Assembly (NCBI GenBank): GCA_963995505.1
Contig: OZ023190.1
Coordinates: 12,456,092-12,520,091, forward strand
Length of the DNA: 64,000 nucleotides
Direction: 5' to 3'
Source of the DNA: Hypericum androsaemum
Taxonomy: Eukaryota; Streptophyta; Magnoliopsida; Malpighiales; Hypericaceae
Position numbers and translations under genes: made by a program. How positions within the stretch are numbered: the stretch's first letter is position 1; every line of letters begins with the position of its first letter. The notes under the pieces were generated by a model that had not been told where the DNA came from, made no database searches, and was given only the letters and a program-made list of their open reading frames with translations. This document shows, piece after piece, positions 42,489 to 54,723 of the stretch.

Positions 42489-44250
42489 TTGGAGCTCGAG
42501 CTCTACAGGGGAGCTCCCACACCGCCAACAACTATAAGGGCTCCCACCTTAGAGCTAAAGGAATTGCCTCCTCACTTGTGCATTGCCTTCTTGAAAGAAT
42601 GTGGAAGGCTGCCCATTATCATCTCCAACAAGCTTACTCAAGAGCAAGAAGAGAAAGTCCTTACCTTGGTGAATAAGAGGATCAAGGCCATGGGATGGCA
42701 AATTTCTGATATCCAAGGAATAAGCTCAGATATTATGATGCATTGCATCAACATGGAGGAAGGAGTAAAGTCCAAGGTGGATCATCAAAGGAGACTCAAT
42801 CCCAACATAAAGGCGGTCGTGAAGAAGGAGGTAATCAAGGTTCTTGATGCTAGAATTATCTATCCTATTTCAGATAGTGAATGGGTGAGCCCCGTTCAAT
42901 GCGTGCCAAAGAAGGGTGGAATGACAGTACAAACTAATGAAGAAGGGGAGCTCATATCAACAAGAATAGTTACTGGGTGGCGTGTATGCATCGACTACCA
43001 GAAGCTCAACAATGCTACTCAGAAGGATTATTTCCCTCTATCCTTCATTGACCAAATGTTAGAGCACATAGTAAGACACGCTTATTATTGCTTTCTCGAT
43101 AGCTACTCCGGGTATAATCAGGTATTCATCTATCCCAAAGACCAAGAAAAGACTACTTTCACTTATCCCTTTGGCACCTTTGCCTACAGGAGAATGCCTT
43201 TTGGTCTATGCAATGCCTCTGCCACCTTTCAACGATGCATGATGGCGATCTTTTAGGGGATGAATGAAGACATAATGGAGGTGTTCATGGATGATTTCTC
43301 TGTCTTTGGAGATTCATTCAAGGGCTGCCTATACAACTTGGATAGAGTGCTCAAGAGATGCCAAGACTGAAGCAATTAAAAAGATGCAACCACCCAAGAC
43401 GGTCAAAGGCATCCGCGCCTTCCTTGGCATGCCGGGTTTTATCGCCTCTTTATTCAAGATTTTTCTTCTATTGTGAAATCCTTGACTAACCTTCTGAATA
43501 AAGATGTCCCTTTCGAGTTTGATGATTCTTGTTTAAGTGCTTTCAGGACACTTCAAAAGGCATTGGTCACCGCTCCAGTCATCACTTCACCATCTTGAGA
43601 CCTCCTATTCGAGCTCATGTATGATACTAGTGATGATGCCTTGAGCTCATGTGCGATGCCAATAATGCATCCACACCTTCCTTGGACATGCTGGGTTTTA
43701 TCGCTGCTTTATTGAAGATTTTTCTTCTATTACAAAACCCTTGACTAACCTTCTGAATAAGGATGTCCCTTTCGAGTTTGATGATTCTTGTTTAAGTACT
43801 TTCAGGACACTTCAAAAGGCATTGGTCACCGCCCCAGTCATCACTTCACTATCTTGGGACCTCCCATTCGAGCTCATGTGCAATGCCAGCAATGATGCCT
43901 TGGATTGTGTCCTGGGAAAAAAAAGGAAAGGCGATTACACGTCATCTACTATGCAAGTCGCGTCCTCGCTGGAGCACAACTCAACTACACTACTACGGAA
44001 AAAGAGATGCACATAGTAGTGTATGCTTGCGACAAGTTTTGGCCTTACCTACTAGGCTCTAAAGTCATCGTGTACACCGAGCACGATGCTTTAAGGTTTC
44101 TCTTTGCTAAACAAGATGCAAAATCCCAACTTATTCATTAGATTTTACTATTACAGGAGTTCGATTTGGTTATCAAGGATAAGAAGGGCACAAAAAATGT
44201 GGTAGCGGATCACCTTTCACGACTACAGAACAATGAGGGATTGGACAAAG
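42489..44250 (+). pseudogene. pol: Gypsy reverse transcriptase and RNase H, broken
   Basis: The 255-codon frame 42489-43256 carries RT motifs VSPVQCVPKKGGM, GWRVCIDYQKLNNATQKDYF, CFLDSYSGYNQVFIYPKDQ, and TTFTYPFGTFAYRRMPFGLC. After a TAG at 43254 comes the catalytic FMDDFSVFGDSFKGC, so the FxDD box survives. The thumb and connection are shortened and a 258-bp tandem duplication follows. RNase H resumes (LPFELMCNASNDALDCVLG, then YYASRVLAGAQLNYTTTEKE, VVYACDKFWPYLLGSKVIVY). The IRW-like site before ILLLQEFDL is a TAG. Confidence 0.9.
43410..43905 (+). repeat. 258-bp tandem duplication in gypsy pol
   Basis: The segment from CATCCGCGCCTTCCTTGG (43410) is repeated from CATCCACACCTTCCTTGG (43668), so the unit is 258 bp (86 codons). 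It keeps frame, but the first copy has acquired stops (TGA at ~43475 and ~43598) while the second is open. Confidence 0.92.
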
Positions 44251-44450
44251 AAGGGAGGATCCTCAAGTACTTTCCAAATGAAGCCTTGTTCTATGTGCAG
44301 TCAATGAGCCCTCCATGGTATGCAGACTTTGCCAACTACTTGGTGAGTGAAGTCATGCCTGAAGACTTGAGCTATTCTCAGAAGAAGAAGTTTCTTAGCG
44401 ATGTTTGCTTTTACGTGTGGGATGAGCCATACCTCTTCCGCTGATGTGCT

Positions 44451-44791
44451 GATGGTATTCTCAGGCGATGTATTCCGGATGAGGAGATAGCAGCTATACT
44501 ACAGAAATGTCATGGGTCGGCCTATGCCAGTCATTTTGGAGCATCAAGGACAGCTTCAAGGGTGCTAGAATGCAGATTTTATTGGCCCACCATTTTCAAA
44601 GATGCAAGAGAGTTTGTGGAACGCTGTGACCACTGTCAAAGAACGAGAAATATCGCTAGAAGGGACGAAATGCCTCAATCAAGCATCTTAGAAGTTGAGC
44701 TCTTTGACGTGTGGGTGATCGACTTCATGAGACCTTTCCCTCCATCTAAAGGTAACAAGTACATCATTGTCAGAGTCGACTACATCTTCAA
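44451..44791 (+). pseudogene. pol: Gypsy integrase, N-terminal half
   Basis: The zinc-binding HHCC part is visible: CHGSAYASHFGASRTASRVL, then FVERCDHCQRTRN. The catalytic core begins ELFDVWVIDFMRPFPPSKGN with its first Asp, and is interrupted after RVDYIF by the copia insertion at 44792. Confidence 0.92.
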
Positions 44792-46376
44792 TGTTGGTAT
44801 AGATGTCCTAGAGACAATCGATATAAAGACATTATACTTGATCATATTCAGCTATATTATTAATGTGCATTAATAATATTCGGCATTACATAAATGAATA
44901 AAATATTTGATTATTTGCATATATTTATGTTTATGTTCCCATGAACTAGTGTTGTCATTGAGAATGTGAGATCTCAAATGATTATACACGTAGTTCTTAA
45001 AGAGCAACAATCAATGATCGTCGAGAATAGGATATCGATGATGCAATTGAGATTGGTGTGCGATCTGCATCATATCCTTAGAGAATGTAGTGGTTCTCAC
45101 AACTACGAGATACTATGTATTTCATAATGGATGCACAGATACTTTGGAGAGTATTGGCATACCTGACCAAGAAACTGTTTGGTGTATTATATTTACGTGT
45201 CTACGAGAATATCGGTTTGTAGAGTAGTGTAATAGTCCTCTGACTTGAGGTCAATACGCATGACATGTACGGAGTGATGAGCTTTAACCATGACCAACAC
45301 TTACCTTCCTAACGGGGTAGATACGACATGTGTTAGGTATATCACAAAGTGCATGTGCATGGTAGTTGTGCCAAGAATATGATTCATTCCTCAAATAGAC
45401 TTGGAGAGAATACTTGTCTTCTCATAACTAATTGGATCGTTAGTCATTGGCCACTGCACGTCACTTTTGGAATAGTGTCTAAAAGTGACAACATGATCAA
45501 TTAGTAGAATGAGATAATATGATTAAGTTATTTGAATAGACACTTAATCATGTTCAAGACTTAATCGAGTATTCGCGAATGAAAGGACAGTACCACTATG
45601 AGCTTCACATTACAGGTAGTTGCAGTATCCTCGCAACGTACCTCATATGTTGAGATTGTCTGGTCTATTGTCTAGGGTTCGACTAATCGCTTGACATGGG
45701 AGGGCTTAGAGGTCATACAACAAGTAGTCTTAGTTTACAAATTGAAGTTGGTTAGATTAAATATTAATATTATCAAGAATATTTAATCTATAGAGAAATA
45801 TTATGATCCTATTAGATAGTATTATAATTGTTTAATTAAATTAGATTTAATTAAATAGTGTATATATATTAAAATATTGGACATGTTGACTCGTTCAAGA
45901 AAATATCAAATATCAAACTTTGAGGCCCGAAGTGCAAGCCCACGTTGGAAGCCATTAAGACTTCCAACTTGCTGCCCACGAAATCCTCTCATTGTGAGGT
46001 TGGGAATTGCTTGTTTTATTTTCCTATATATATATACACACACATAGGTCTAAAGTTGCTCTACGCCAACTTTAACCTACACAGTAATAGTTTCTCTAGT
46101 TATTTTCGACAAAAAATTCTCCTAACGAATTCTCGAAGATATCAACTGTCAAGAATTCGTAGAGGAGGACTACGTAGATACCATAGTTGAGGATTCGATC
46201 TACAACGCACTGTAAGAATTTTCTAACTATGTTGTTATATTTTATGTTATACTGCTATGATCAGGATTCGTGTTAGTTAAAATTTTATCTTCCGCTGCTA
46301 TGATCAGGATTCGTGTTAGTTAAAATTTTATCTTCCGCTGCTGTGAACCTAGGGTTCGTGTTTATAAAACCCAACA
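44792..46376 (+). repeat. 5' LTR of the nested copia element (1585 bp)
   Basis: Starts TGTTGGTATAGATG and ends AAACCCAACA. It is longer than the 3' LTR by ~230 bp: it has ~160 bases (about 45260-45410) missing from the 3' copy, a TATACACACACA stretch near 46030, and a 43-bp tandem duplication at 46254-46339. Confidence 0.93.
46254..46339. repeat. 43-bp tandem duplication inside the 5' LTR
   Basis: Units starting GCTATGATCAGGATTCGTG at 46254 and 46297. The 3' LTR has one unit only, so the duplication postdates insertion. Confidence 0.9.
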
Positions 46377-46391
46377 GTGCTATCAGAACAA
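46377..46391 (+). promoter_or_regulatory. Primer-binding site of the nested copia element
   Basis: GTGCTATCAGAACAA follows the LTR end; it is a decayed TGGTATCAGAGC-type tRNA-Met site (one changed base plus a shifted start). Confidence 0.6.
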
Positions 46392-47669
46392 GCTGATTTT
46401 ATGCTGCATACATACAATCTTAGTGTATCGATTCACCAAAATCCAAGGTTAATTTGATTAATTTTTGATGAATCGGTGAGTTCGCTTGAATTTCGTTAAT
46501 TTGGTTCTCTGTTTAATTCGGTGAATTATCTGCCGCAAAATCGAATCGGTGAGTTTAGAATTGGACAGAGAAGGGTTCGATGGTTGAAAGGCTTCAGAAG
46601 CTTTGGAAGTATTGGATAACTTAATCCAAGTTGCTACCGAGTCCAACTTAAAGCTTTGGAAGCTTGAAAAGCTTCGATCCGTATTAATGGCGGGTCGAGT
46701 TTCACCCGACTCCGTCCGCTGCGCTTGTGGGCTTAGGGACCGATCTGCAATTTATCCTAGGGAAATCCCTTGAAAATTTGATCTTTCAGGGACCGTTGTG
46801 CAATTTTTGGATTCGGAAATTGCAGATATGCCCCTGGGGTGTTTCTGTAATTTAGGATTTGATTTTTAATTACGGTATGGTACCTGGATTAATCATAAAA
46901 TTACAGTTTGATCCTTGGTCTTTTCTATAATTACAGTTTGGTCCTCGGATGTTTCTGAAATTTTTGGATTTGCTAGAAATTTACAGTTTGGTCCCTGAAT
47001 TAATTCTAAAATTGCAATTGGGTCCCTGGACTAATCTTAAAATTCTGAATTAGATTCTAGTAACTGTTTACATTTAATTTTCTGAGTTGGATCTCATGAA
47101 ATATAATGTGAACTATTTATGGATCTTGTTTGAGCAAGTTAAATACCCCGACATGAAATGTTCCTCAAACTTAAATATGATTTTCATTTAGAATGAATGA
47201 TGTCTTCCGTCATAATTAAGAGAAACCGAGATTTCGCTATATAATATTTAAGACCAAAGTCTTTTGCTTGGAACAACGTCTTATGGAACTCTTATAGGGA
47301 CATGTAAATATCGCCGTGTGATGGTTGTAAATCACCTAAGTTATTTCACTAGCCAAAGCAATGGAATAATGAGGGGACATCAATTGGACTGGGTCTGATA
47401 ACTAGGAATTGCAGAAACTACAATTGGTTTGGAGACCTACCAATTATGCTATTACAGTCACCAGCCAAAGCAGGGATTGTGATAGTAAGAATGTGGATCC
47501 TAGTCCATTATGGTTTATATTAGATATAAATTTGTACTTTTTCGATGAAGTCGTTGAGTATGTGAAAATAATGGAGACAAAATAAATCTAAAGGTCGTAT
47601 TTATTTTGATTGCTGAATGTTGATCATAGGAATTAAGTATTTTAATTTTATTTCCTGAGGTGTGTTGAA

Positions 47670-48030
47670 ATGACTAACATGTCATTCAGATTTGTACTGG
47701 AATCGAACAAGTTGGCTAAGCCAAATTTTCTGGATTGGCACCGAAACATGTGTTTGATGCTAAAGCAAGAAAGGATTGAGTACGTTTTGGACACGCCCAT
47801 CCCTGTTATCCTTGTGGCTTATTCTCCTGAACTTGCTACGTTTGACGTAGAGGCTCAGAAGATGCATCAGGATGATGCGAAGCAGGCGTAGTGTGTTATG
47901 TTGCTTAGTATAATGCCTGAGCAGCATAACATGCTTAAGATTTTGAAGGTATTCAAAAGAAAGAGCGGGTTGACAAGGATGAGTGCCCCCACTGCAAGGA
48001 GAAGGGGCACTAGAAGAGAGATTGCAGGGT
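47670..48030 (+). pseudogene. gag: Nested copia gag, broken and deleted
   Basis: MTNMSFRFVLESNKLAKPNF and LDWHRNMCLMLKQERIEYVL are typical N-terminal gag segments. A TAG at 47889 ends it and a deletion follows. The zinc knuckle then appears in another frame as ECPHCKEKGH, a TAG, then KRDC: the Trp between His and Lys of the family is a stop. Confidence 0.85.
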
Positions 48031-48035
48031 TCTGG

Positions 48036-49345
48036 CTGCTGAGAATAAGACGCTAGGTATTTTTGGCTTCGGAACAGGTATGTTTGCTATTGAGATAAAC
48101 ATGTCTACTAATAATTTTGACTGCTGGGTATTAGATACCGTATGTGGCTTACACATTTGTACGAATGTGCGAGACTTCAAAGATAGCAAGATAGTTAGAC
48201 CGGGTGAAGTCGCCCTATGAATGGGAAATGGATCACGAGTTGCTATCGAACGCATAGGGACATATAATATAGACTTATCCAGTGGGTATATATTAGAACT
48301 TAATAATTATTATTTTATTCCATCTATTACTAGAAATATTATTTCCACTCCAATGTTGGACATTGAAAGTTTTTCCTTCTATTTTGCTAATAGTAGTTGC
48401 TACTTTTCAAAAAATGGTATTGTTTATGAAAATGTCTCTCTTTCGAATGATTTATACTTGTTAAATAGTGGACATTATGTTCTTAATGTGCAGAACAAGA
48501 AGCTCAAATTAAGTAATCAGGAAAATCTCACCTTCTTATGGCATTGTAGACTTGGTCATGCCAATGAGAAAAAAATTGCAAGGTTAAGAAAGTTAGACTA
48601 CTTTACCCCATTTGACTTTGAGTCTTACAGAAATTGTGAATCTTGTCTCAAAGTTAAAATGACAAACAAACTCTTTACTGGAAAAAGAAGTGTTAGAGCT
48701 GGTTCACAGTGACGTGTGTGGACCACTACCCACTCTAGCAAGGAGTAGTTTCGGATACTTCATTACTTTTACTGATGACCTCTCTAGGTATGGGTATGTG
48801 TTTCTTATGAAACATAAATTCGAGGCTTTTGAGAAGTTTAAGGAGTATAAAGCAGAAGTAGAGAAATAACTTGGGAAGAGTATTAAGACTCTTCGATCAG
48901 ATCTGGGAGGGGAATACCTTAGTCATGAATTTTGGATTATTTAAAATTACATGGGGTCCAATCACAGTGGACACCTCCCGGAATACTACAGATGAATGGT
49001 GTATCTGAAAGGAGGAACCAAACTCTATTAGACTTGGTAAGGTCCATGATGAGTTTCTCCTCTCTTCCAATATTTTTTTGGTGTTACGCACTCCAAATCT
49101 CAATCTACATTATGAATAGGATTCCATCTAAATTAATTGAAAGGACGCCGTACGAGTTATGGTGTGGCAAGAAGTCATCATTCTCACATATCAAGACGTG
49201 GGGTTGCCCTACGTATGTGAAGAAGATGCTCACTAATAAATTAGAACCCAAAGGTAAAAAAGGTTACTTTGTGGGATATCCTAAGGAAACAAAAGGATAT
49301 TATTTCTATCTCCCTGAGAAACAAAAGGTTATTGTTTCTAAATAG
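48036..49345 (+). pseudogene. pol: Nested copia protease and integrase, broken
   Basis: The protease motif reads WVLDTVCGLHICTN; the family has DTG, so the catalytic-loop Gly is replaced by Val. GAG-pre-integrase follows (LTFLWHCRLGHANEKKIARL). The integrase core begins ELVHSDVCGPLPTLARSS in the frame that follows a break near 48712, then TLRSDLGGEYLSHEF, a shift, and QWTPPGILQMNGVSERRNQT, MSFSSLPIFFWCYAL, HIKTWGCPTYVKKM. At least two frameshifts and a TAA near 48868 break it. Confidence 0.9.
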
Positions 49346-49447
49346 GCGACGTTCCTTGAAAATGACTATGTCTTTAAAGGACAAGATCGTAGAAAGATAA
49401 AGCTTGAAGAAATTCAAGAACCACAAGGTAATGCTGAGGCTGAGGAC

Positions 49448-50690
49448 TTGTCGGATAATCACGACAAGGAATCAGTGGGAGCATTCAGTGATTCTCATGG
49501 TGGGAGTCTTTCACTAGGTGATAGTCTTCTAACCAGTGGTAGCATAGTTAGGGATAACTCGCATATGCAAGATACCCCAGATCATTGCAGAAGTACCTCA
49601 GATCAAGTCCATCGGATTTTACTTGCTATAGCTGCATACTATGATTATGACATTCGGCAAATGGATCTCAAAACGGCTTTCCTTAATGGGAACCTCGATG
49701 AGCGAGTATTTATGACAAAGCCAAAAGGTTTTGTATCCAGGTCAAATTCACAATTAGTATGTAAGCTACAAAGGTCCATTTATAGATTAAAACAAGCTTC
49801 TAGGAGTTGGAATATCTATTTTGATGAAGCTATCAAATCGTTTGACTTCATCAGGAATGCGAAAGATCCATGTGTTTATCGAAAATGCCAAGGGGATAAG
49901 ATTATTTTTATTATCATATATGTAGACGACATATTGATTTTGGGAAACAGTATCCCGCTAATGCTATCCATGAAGAATTGGATGTCCGAGACCTTCATGA
50001 TGAAGGACTTGGGTGAAGTCTACTACATCCTTGGCATAAAAATTTACAGAGATAGATCTAGCAGGATGTTGGGACTGTCGCAATCTACGTACATAGACAA
50101 GATACTGAAGTATTTTAAAATGGAAAACTCTAAGAGAGATTTTCTACCGGCAAATCATGAGATTAAGCTGTCAAAGAAGGATTGTCCTTCTGAAGAAGTT
50201 GAAATCAAGTACATAGAAGGTATTCTATACGCATCTGCGATTGGATCAATTATGTACGCCATGACTTGTATTAGACCCGATATGGCCTACGCTATTAGCA
50301 TCACTGGTAAGTACCATAAGAAAAAAGGTGAACCTCATTGGGTTGCTGTTAAGAACATTCTGAAGTATCTTAGATGAACTAAAGAATATTTCTTAGTCTA
50401 TGGTGGGCAGCTAGAACTTGTGGTAACTGGGTTTACCGATGCCAATTTTATGACTGACTGTGATGACATAAAGTCACAATCAGCGTATGCCTTCATGGCA
50501 GATTGGTGAGCTGGAATAGTTCTAAGCAAGACACGACTGCGAATTCAACAACTGAAATAGAATTAGAATGTATTCCCATAGAGGATAACCTGACTGATCC
50601 TTTCACCAAACCACTTAGTGTTCAAAAGCATGCTAGACACTTTGAGAATCTGGGTGTTAGATATATGGGTGATTGGCTCTAGGCCAAGTG
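49448..50690 (+). pseudogene. pol: Nested copia RT and partial RNase H
   Basis: The frame 49448-50377 joins a hydrophilic linker directly to the RT palm (ILLAIAAYYDYDIRQMDLKT, AFLNGNLDERVFMTKPKGFV), so the RT N-terminus is deleted. YVDDILILGNS, the catalytic box, is intact. MKDLGEVYYILGIKIYRDRS and IRPDMAYAISITGKY follow. After a TGA at 50375 only shreds of RNase H remain (GFTDANFMTDCDDIKSQSAY), then a frame change to the LTDPFTKPLS-type end. Confidence 0.9.
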
Positions 50691-50696
50691 GGAGAT
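50684..50696 (+). promoter_or_regulatory. Polypurine tract of the nested copia element
   Basis: CCAAGTGGGAGAT immediately before the 3' LTR. Confidence 0.8.
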
Positions 50697-52052
50697 TATT
50701 GGTATAGATGTTCTAGAGACAATCGATATAAGGATATTATACTTGATCACATTCAGTTATATTATTAATGTACATTAATAATATCCGGCATTACATAAAT
50801 AAATATAATATTTGATTGTTTGCATATATTCATGTTTATGTTCTCATGAACTAGTGTTGTCATTGAGAATGTGAGATCTCAAATGAATATGCACGTAGTT
50901 CTTAAAGAGCCACAATCAATGATCGTCGAGAATGGAATATCGATGATGCGATTGAGATTGGTGTGCGATCTGCATTGTATCCTTAGAGGATGTAGTAGTT
51001 CTCATAACTACGAGATACTATGTATTTCATGATAGATGTACAGATACTTTGGAGAGTATTGGCATACCCGACCGAGAAACCGTTTGGCGTATTTTATTTA
51101 CGTATCTACGGGAATATCGAGTAGTGGAGTAATGTAATAGTCCTCTGACTTGAGGTCAATACGCACGACATGACTTGTCTTCTCATAACTAATTGGATCG
51201 TTAATCATTGGCCAATGCACGTCACTTTTGAAATGGTGTCTAAAAGTGACAACATGATCAATTAGTAGAATGAGATAATATGATTAATTTATTTGAATAG
51301 ATACTTAATCATGTTCAAGACTTAATCGAGTATTCGCGAATGAAAGGACAGTACCGCTATGTGCTTCACATGACATGTATCCTCGCAACGTAACTCATAT
51401 GTTGAGATTGTCTAGTGTCTAGGGTTTAACTCATTGCTTGACATGTGAGGATCTATGGGTCGCACAACAAGTAGTCTTAGTTTAGGAATTAAAGTTGGTT
51501 AGATTAAATATTGATTTGATCAAGAATATTTAATCTATAGAGAAATATTATAATCCTATTAGATTTTATTATAATTATTTAATTAAATTAGATTTAATTA
51601 AATAGTATATATATATTAAAATATTGAACATTTTAACTGGGTCAAGAAAATATAAAATATCGAGCTTTGAGGTCCGAAGTGCAAGCCCACGGTGGAAGCC
51701 TTTAAGACTTCAACCTTGCTGCCTACGAAATCCTCTTATTGTGAGGTTGGGAATTGCTTGTACATAGGTCTAAAGTTGTTGTACGCCAACTTTAACCTAC
51801 ACAGTAATAGTTTCTCTAGTTATCTTCGACAAAAAATTCTCCTAGCGAATTCTCGAAGATATCAACTGTCAAGAGTTCGTAGAGGAGGACTACGTAGATA
51901 CCATAGTTGAGGACTCGATCTATAACAACTGTAAGAATTCTCTAACTATGTTGTTACATTTTATGTTATAGTGCCATGATCAGGATTCGTGTTGGTAAAA
52001 ATTTTATCTTTCGATGCTGCGAACCTAGGGTTCATGTTTATAAAACCCAACA
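50697..52052 (+). repeat. 3' LTR of the nested copia element (1356 bp)
   Basis: Starts TATTGGTATAGATG (first TG changed to TA) and ends AAACCCAACA. A ~160-base deletion relative to the 5' LTR lies near 51172, between ACATG and ACTTGTCTTCTC. Confidence 0.92.
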
Positions 52053-52745
52053 TCCAAGTGGGTGGAGGCATGGGCCACCCCAACTAATGATGCCAAGGTA
52101 GTCCTACATTTTCTCAAGAAGCTCTTTTCCTGATTAGGTGTGCCTCACACGATTATTAGTGATGGCTGTTTGTACTTTTGCAATCAACCTTTCACCACGC
52201 TTCTCAAGTGCTATGATGTCACTCAGAAGGTAGCCACTCCCTATCATCCTCAAACTAGTGGCCAAGTTAAAGTTTCTAATAGGGAGTTGAAGAGGATTCT
52301 AGAGAAGCATGTGCGTTCAGCCCGAAAAGATTGATCTTTAAAGCTAGATGATGTACTATGGGCTTACCGCACCGCATTCAAGACCCCTATTGGCACAACA
52401 CCATATCGCTTGGTTTATAGGAAAGCGTGCCACCTCCTTGTGGAGCTCAAACATCGAGCATTTTGGGCAATCAAGGCGTTGACCTACGACAACAAGCTCG
52501 CTGGCAAATGTCGAGTCCTATAACTTGAAGAACTTGAGAAAATCTATTCGAGTGCCTTTGAAAGTTCACGGATCTACAAGGAAAGTACCAAGAAAAGGCA
52601 CGATGCTGGTATTGGGAATAAGGACTTCCAGGTTGGACAACACGTACTCCTCTATAACTCACGCTTGAAGTTGTTCCCCGAAAAGTTGAAGTCGAGATGG
52701 AGCGGGCCGTTCGAGAACTATGGCAAAATGACCCCCTAGCGGTCG
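52053..52745 (+). pseudogene. pol: Gypsy integrase, C-terminal half
   Basis: After the copia 3' LTR the gypsy protein resumes: KWVEAWATPTNDAKVVLHFL, then [20 protein letters not shown] with the second catalytic Asp, and [20 protein letters not shown] with the catalytic Glu region changed to Lys in QVKVSNRE (QVEVSNRE is usual). [14 protein letters not shown] and VLLYNSRLKLFPEKLKSRWS complete the C-terminal domain. TGA stops break it near 52132 and 52332. Confidence 0.9.
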
Positions 52746-53692
52746 CTGCCCCCATTGCGCCCACTAGGGTCCAAAGGGAGACAACACCAAGGGTGATGAG
52801 GCCTTCCTCTCTTTTTGCTTTAACATAACATACCAACCATACACGACCAAGGAAGAGGAGAAGGAGAATCCCGAGCTACCGCCGACCACCAACTACCAGC
52901 CCTCGCTCTGACGACCACCATCGCTACCGCCACCGTCTGCACCACCTAGCATGAAGGGAAGGTTTGAACCCTAACTCTAACCTTCTCGGGTCAATTGCAG
53001 GCTAACGATGCATCAATGTCACTAACCACTTTGACAAGTATTGACCACCGTTGTGAGGCCTCCGTCCTGAACCAGTCACTGCTGCCCGTCGTCGCTGCCG
53101 TCACTACCGCTCGCCAAAAAATTTCGGCCGCTCACCAGTGACATACCCAATGGCTCCTGAAGACAGCTCGAAGAGTGGGGGACGCAAGAAGTAATCCACC
53201 AGTAAGAGGCATCACGATAAGTTACCATCTCCTCTGACCGACGGCGAGGTAAAACCCAAACTCAGAATTTCAGAAAATCACTCACGTTCTTCTCTTTTTA
53301 CTCCTCTTCGTCCACATTTCTTCCACGTTTCTTCTTCAAGGTGAGATTCTTTTCTTTTTTTGTAGTTTTTTAGGTTTCAATCTTTTGCCGGAAAGCTCTG
53401 GCTCCAACGTCGTTGCAGCAGTGAAAGCCCTAATCCCTAACGGGAAGACAACACTGACTCTCTCTCTCTCTCTATCTCTCTCTCTCTGTCTCAATGATAA
53501 ACCCTCGACAAAATTAGTAATTGATGCTAGTGATGTTTAAACAGATTGTGTCATGAACCCAAATTAATTTCTGTTATTTGTATTTGGAGTGGTGAACTTG
53601 AGGATTAATTGCAGAAATAGAATTAGTTAAATGCTGAAGGCGGCGAAACAGTGGAGATTATTTTTGGACAATGCAAAAGCTGATTTTTCATG
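52746..53692. other. 3' flank of the gypsy element, no gene seen
   Basis: GC-richer (52850-53180, ACC/GCC-type words) then AT-rich. It may include decayed gypsy 3' sequence, but I cannot align it to the 5' LTR. A CT microsatellite lies at 53456-53492. Confidence 0.45.
53456..53492. repeat. (CT)n microsatellite
   Basis: CT run with single interruptions (CTAT, CTGT). Confidence 0.95.
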
Positions 53693-54380
53693 ATGAATTA
53701 GTTTATCTTGTTATTATACAATGATTTATCATGTTATGATATAGTGATTTATTATGTTATGATACAATGGTCTACACAGTTACGATACAATGGTTATCAT
53801 ATTATGATACAATGGTTCGCACAATTATGATACAATGGTTTGCAGAGTTACGATAAAATAGTTTATCGTGTTATAATAAAATAATTTATCATGTTATGAC
53901 AAAATGATTTGTTATGTTACGATCAAAAGGTTTGATCAATTATGATCGAATGATTGCACAGTTATGATAAAATGGTTCGTCATGTTGTGTTCAAATAGTT
54001 TTCACTGTTATGATAAAAAGGTTTGTTTGGTCATGACAAAATGGTTTGTCTGGTATGCCCCGTTACATCAAATAGTACGCTCGGTTATATCAAATGGTAT
54101 GCCTGGTTACATCGAACGGTATGTCTGGTTACATCGAATGCTATATCCGATTATCAAATAATTAATTAAGTTATATCGATTGATATGTTCAATTATATTA
54201 AATGATATACCCGGTTATATTAAATGGTATGCTCGGTTATATCAAATGGTATTCTCAATTATATCGAATAGTATATTCGGCGGTTATAATAAGAAAGTTA
54301 AATAATTACTTAAATTATATTAAATGGTATATCTGATTACATCAAATGGTATGCCCGATTATATCAAATGGTATGTTCAA
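53693..54380. repeat. Degenerate ~22-bp minisatellite
   Basis: Repeating words ATGATACAATGGTTTG and later GGTTATATCAAATGGTAT at ~22-23-bp spacing through nearly 700 bases, gradually changing from a GATACAATGGTT form on the left to an ATCAAATGGTATG form on the right. No coding content. Confidence 0.85.
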
Positions 54381-54723
54381 TTTACTATACCAATTCTTTT
54401 ACTTATTACGGATTTTGTATCTTAAAAAAAGTTTAAGAAAAAAAAATTAAAATGGGTAGACAGGATGGACCCACGTCTATTCCCCTCCTAATGAAAAAAA
54501 TAAAGACAATGTGGGCCTATCCATTATTCCCCTCCCACACGCATCCCACCTTTAAAAAAAATTCTCCTTTTTTGCTCATTCTGCCTCCAGTATACTGTAC
54601 ACCTGAACCGTACTGAAAATTGCATCCAGGACCAAATCTGGTCCCGAGAAACAAAAGGTGCTAAGAGTGAAGCGAGTTGGATTTTATTTGATATTGGCTG
54701 GGTTATGTATAATGGAGCGTGTT

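Larger units (their letters stand above)
44792..52052 (+). mobile_element. Ty1/copia element nested in the gypsy integrase
   Basis: Two LTRs (44792-46376 and 50697-52052) flank gag, protease, integrase, RT and RNase H remnants in copia order. The target duplication is TTCAA (44787-44791) and TCCAA (52053-52057), 4 of 5 matching. Removing the element rejoins the gypsy integrase motif DYxFKWVEA exactly. Stops, deletions and a lost protease residue make it inactive. It is younger than the gypsy element by order of insertion. Confidence 0.95.
39050..52745 (+). mobile_element. Ty3/gypsy element, Athila/Tat type, degenerate and split
   Basis: Gag, protease, RT, RNase H and integrase appear in gypsy order between 40.5 and 44.8 kb. 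The integrase then breaks off inside the catalytic core (...RVDYIF) and resumes at 52053 (...KWVEAWATPTNDAKVV). A 7.3-kb copia element fills the gap. A 5' LTR-like region with TATA and primer-binding site lies at 39.05-40.37 kb, but I see no matching 3' LTR, so the right end is truncated or diverged and the left boundary is approximate. Many stops, an internal gag deletion and a 258-bp duplication disable it. Confidence 0.88.
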
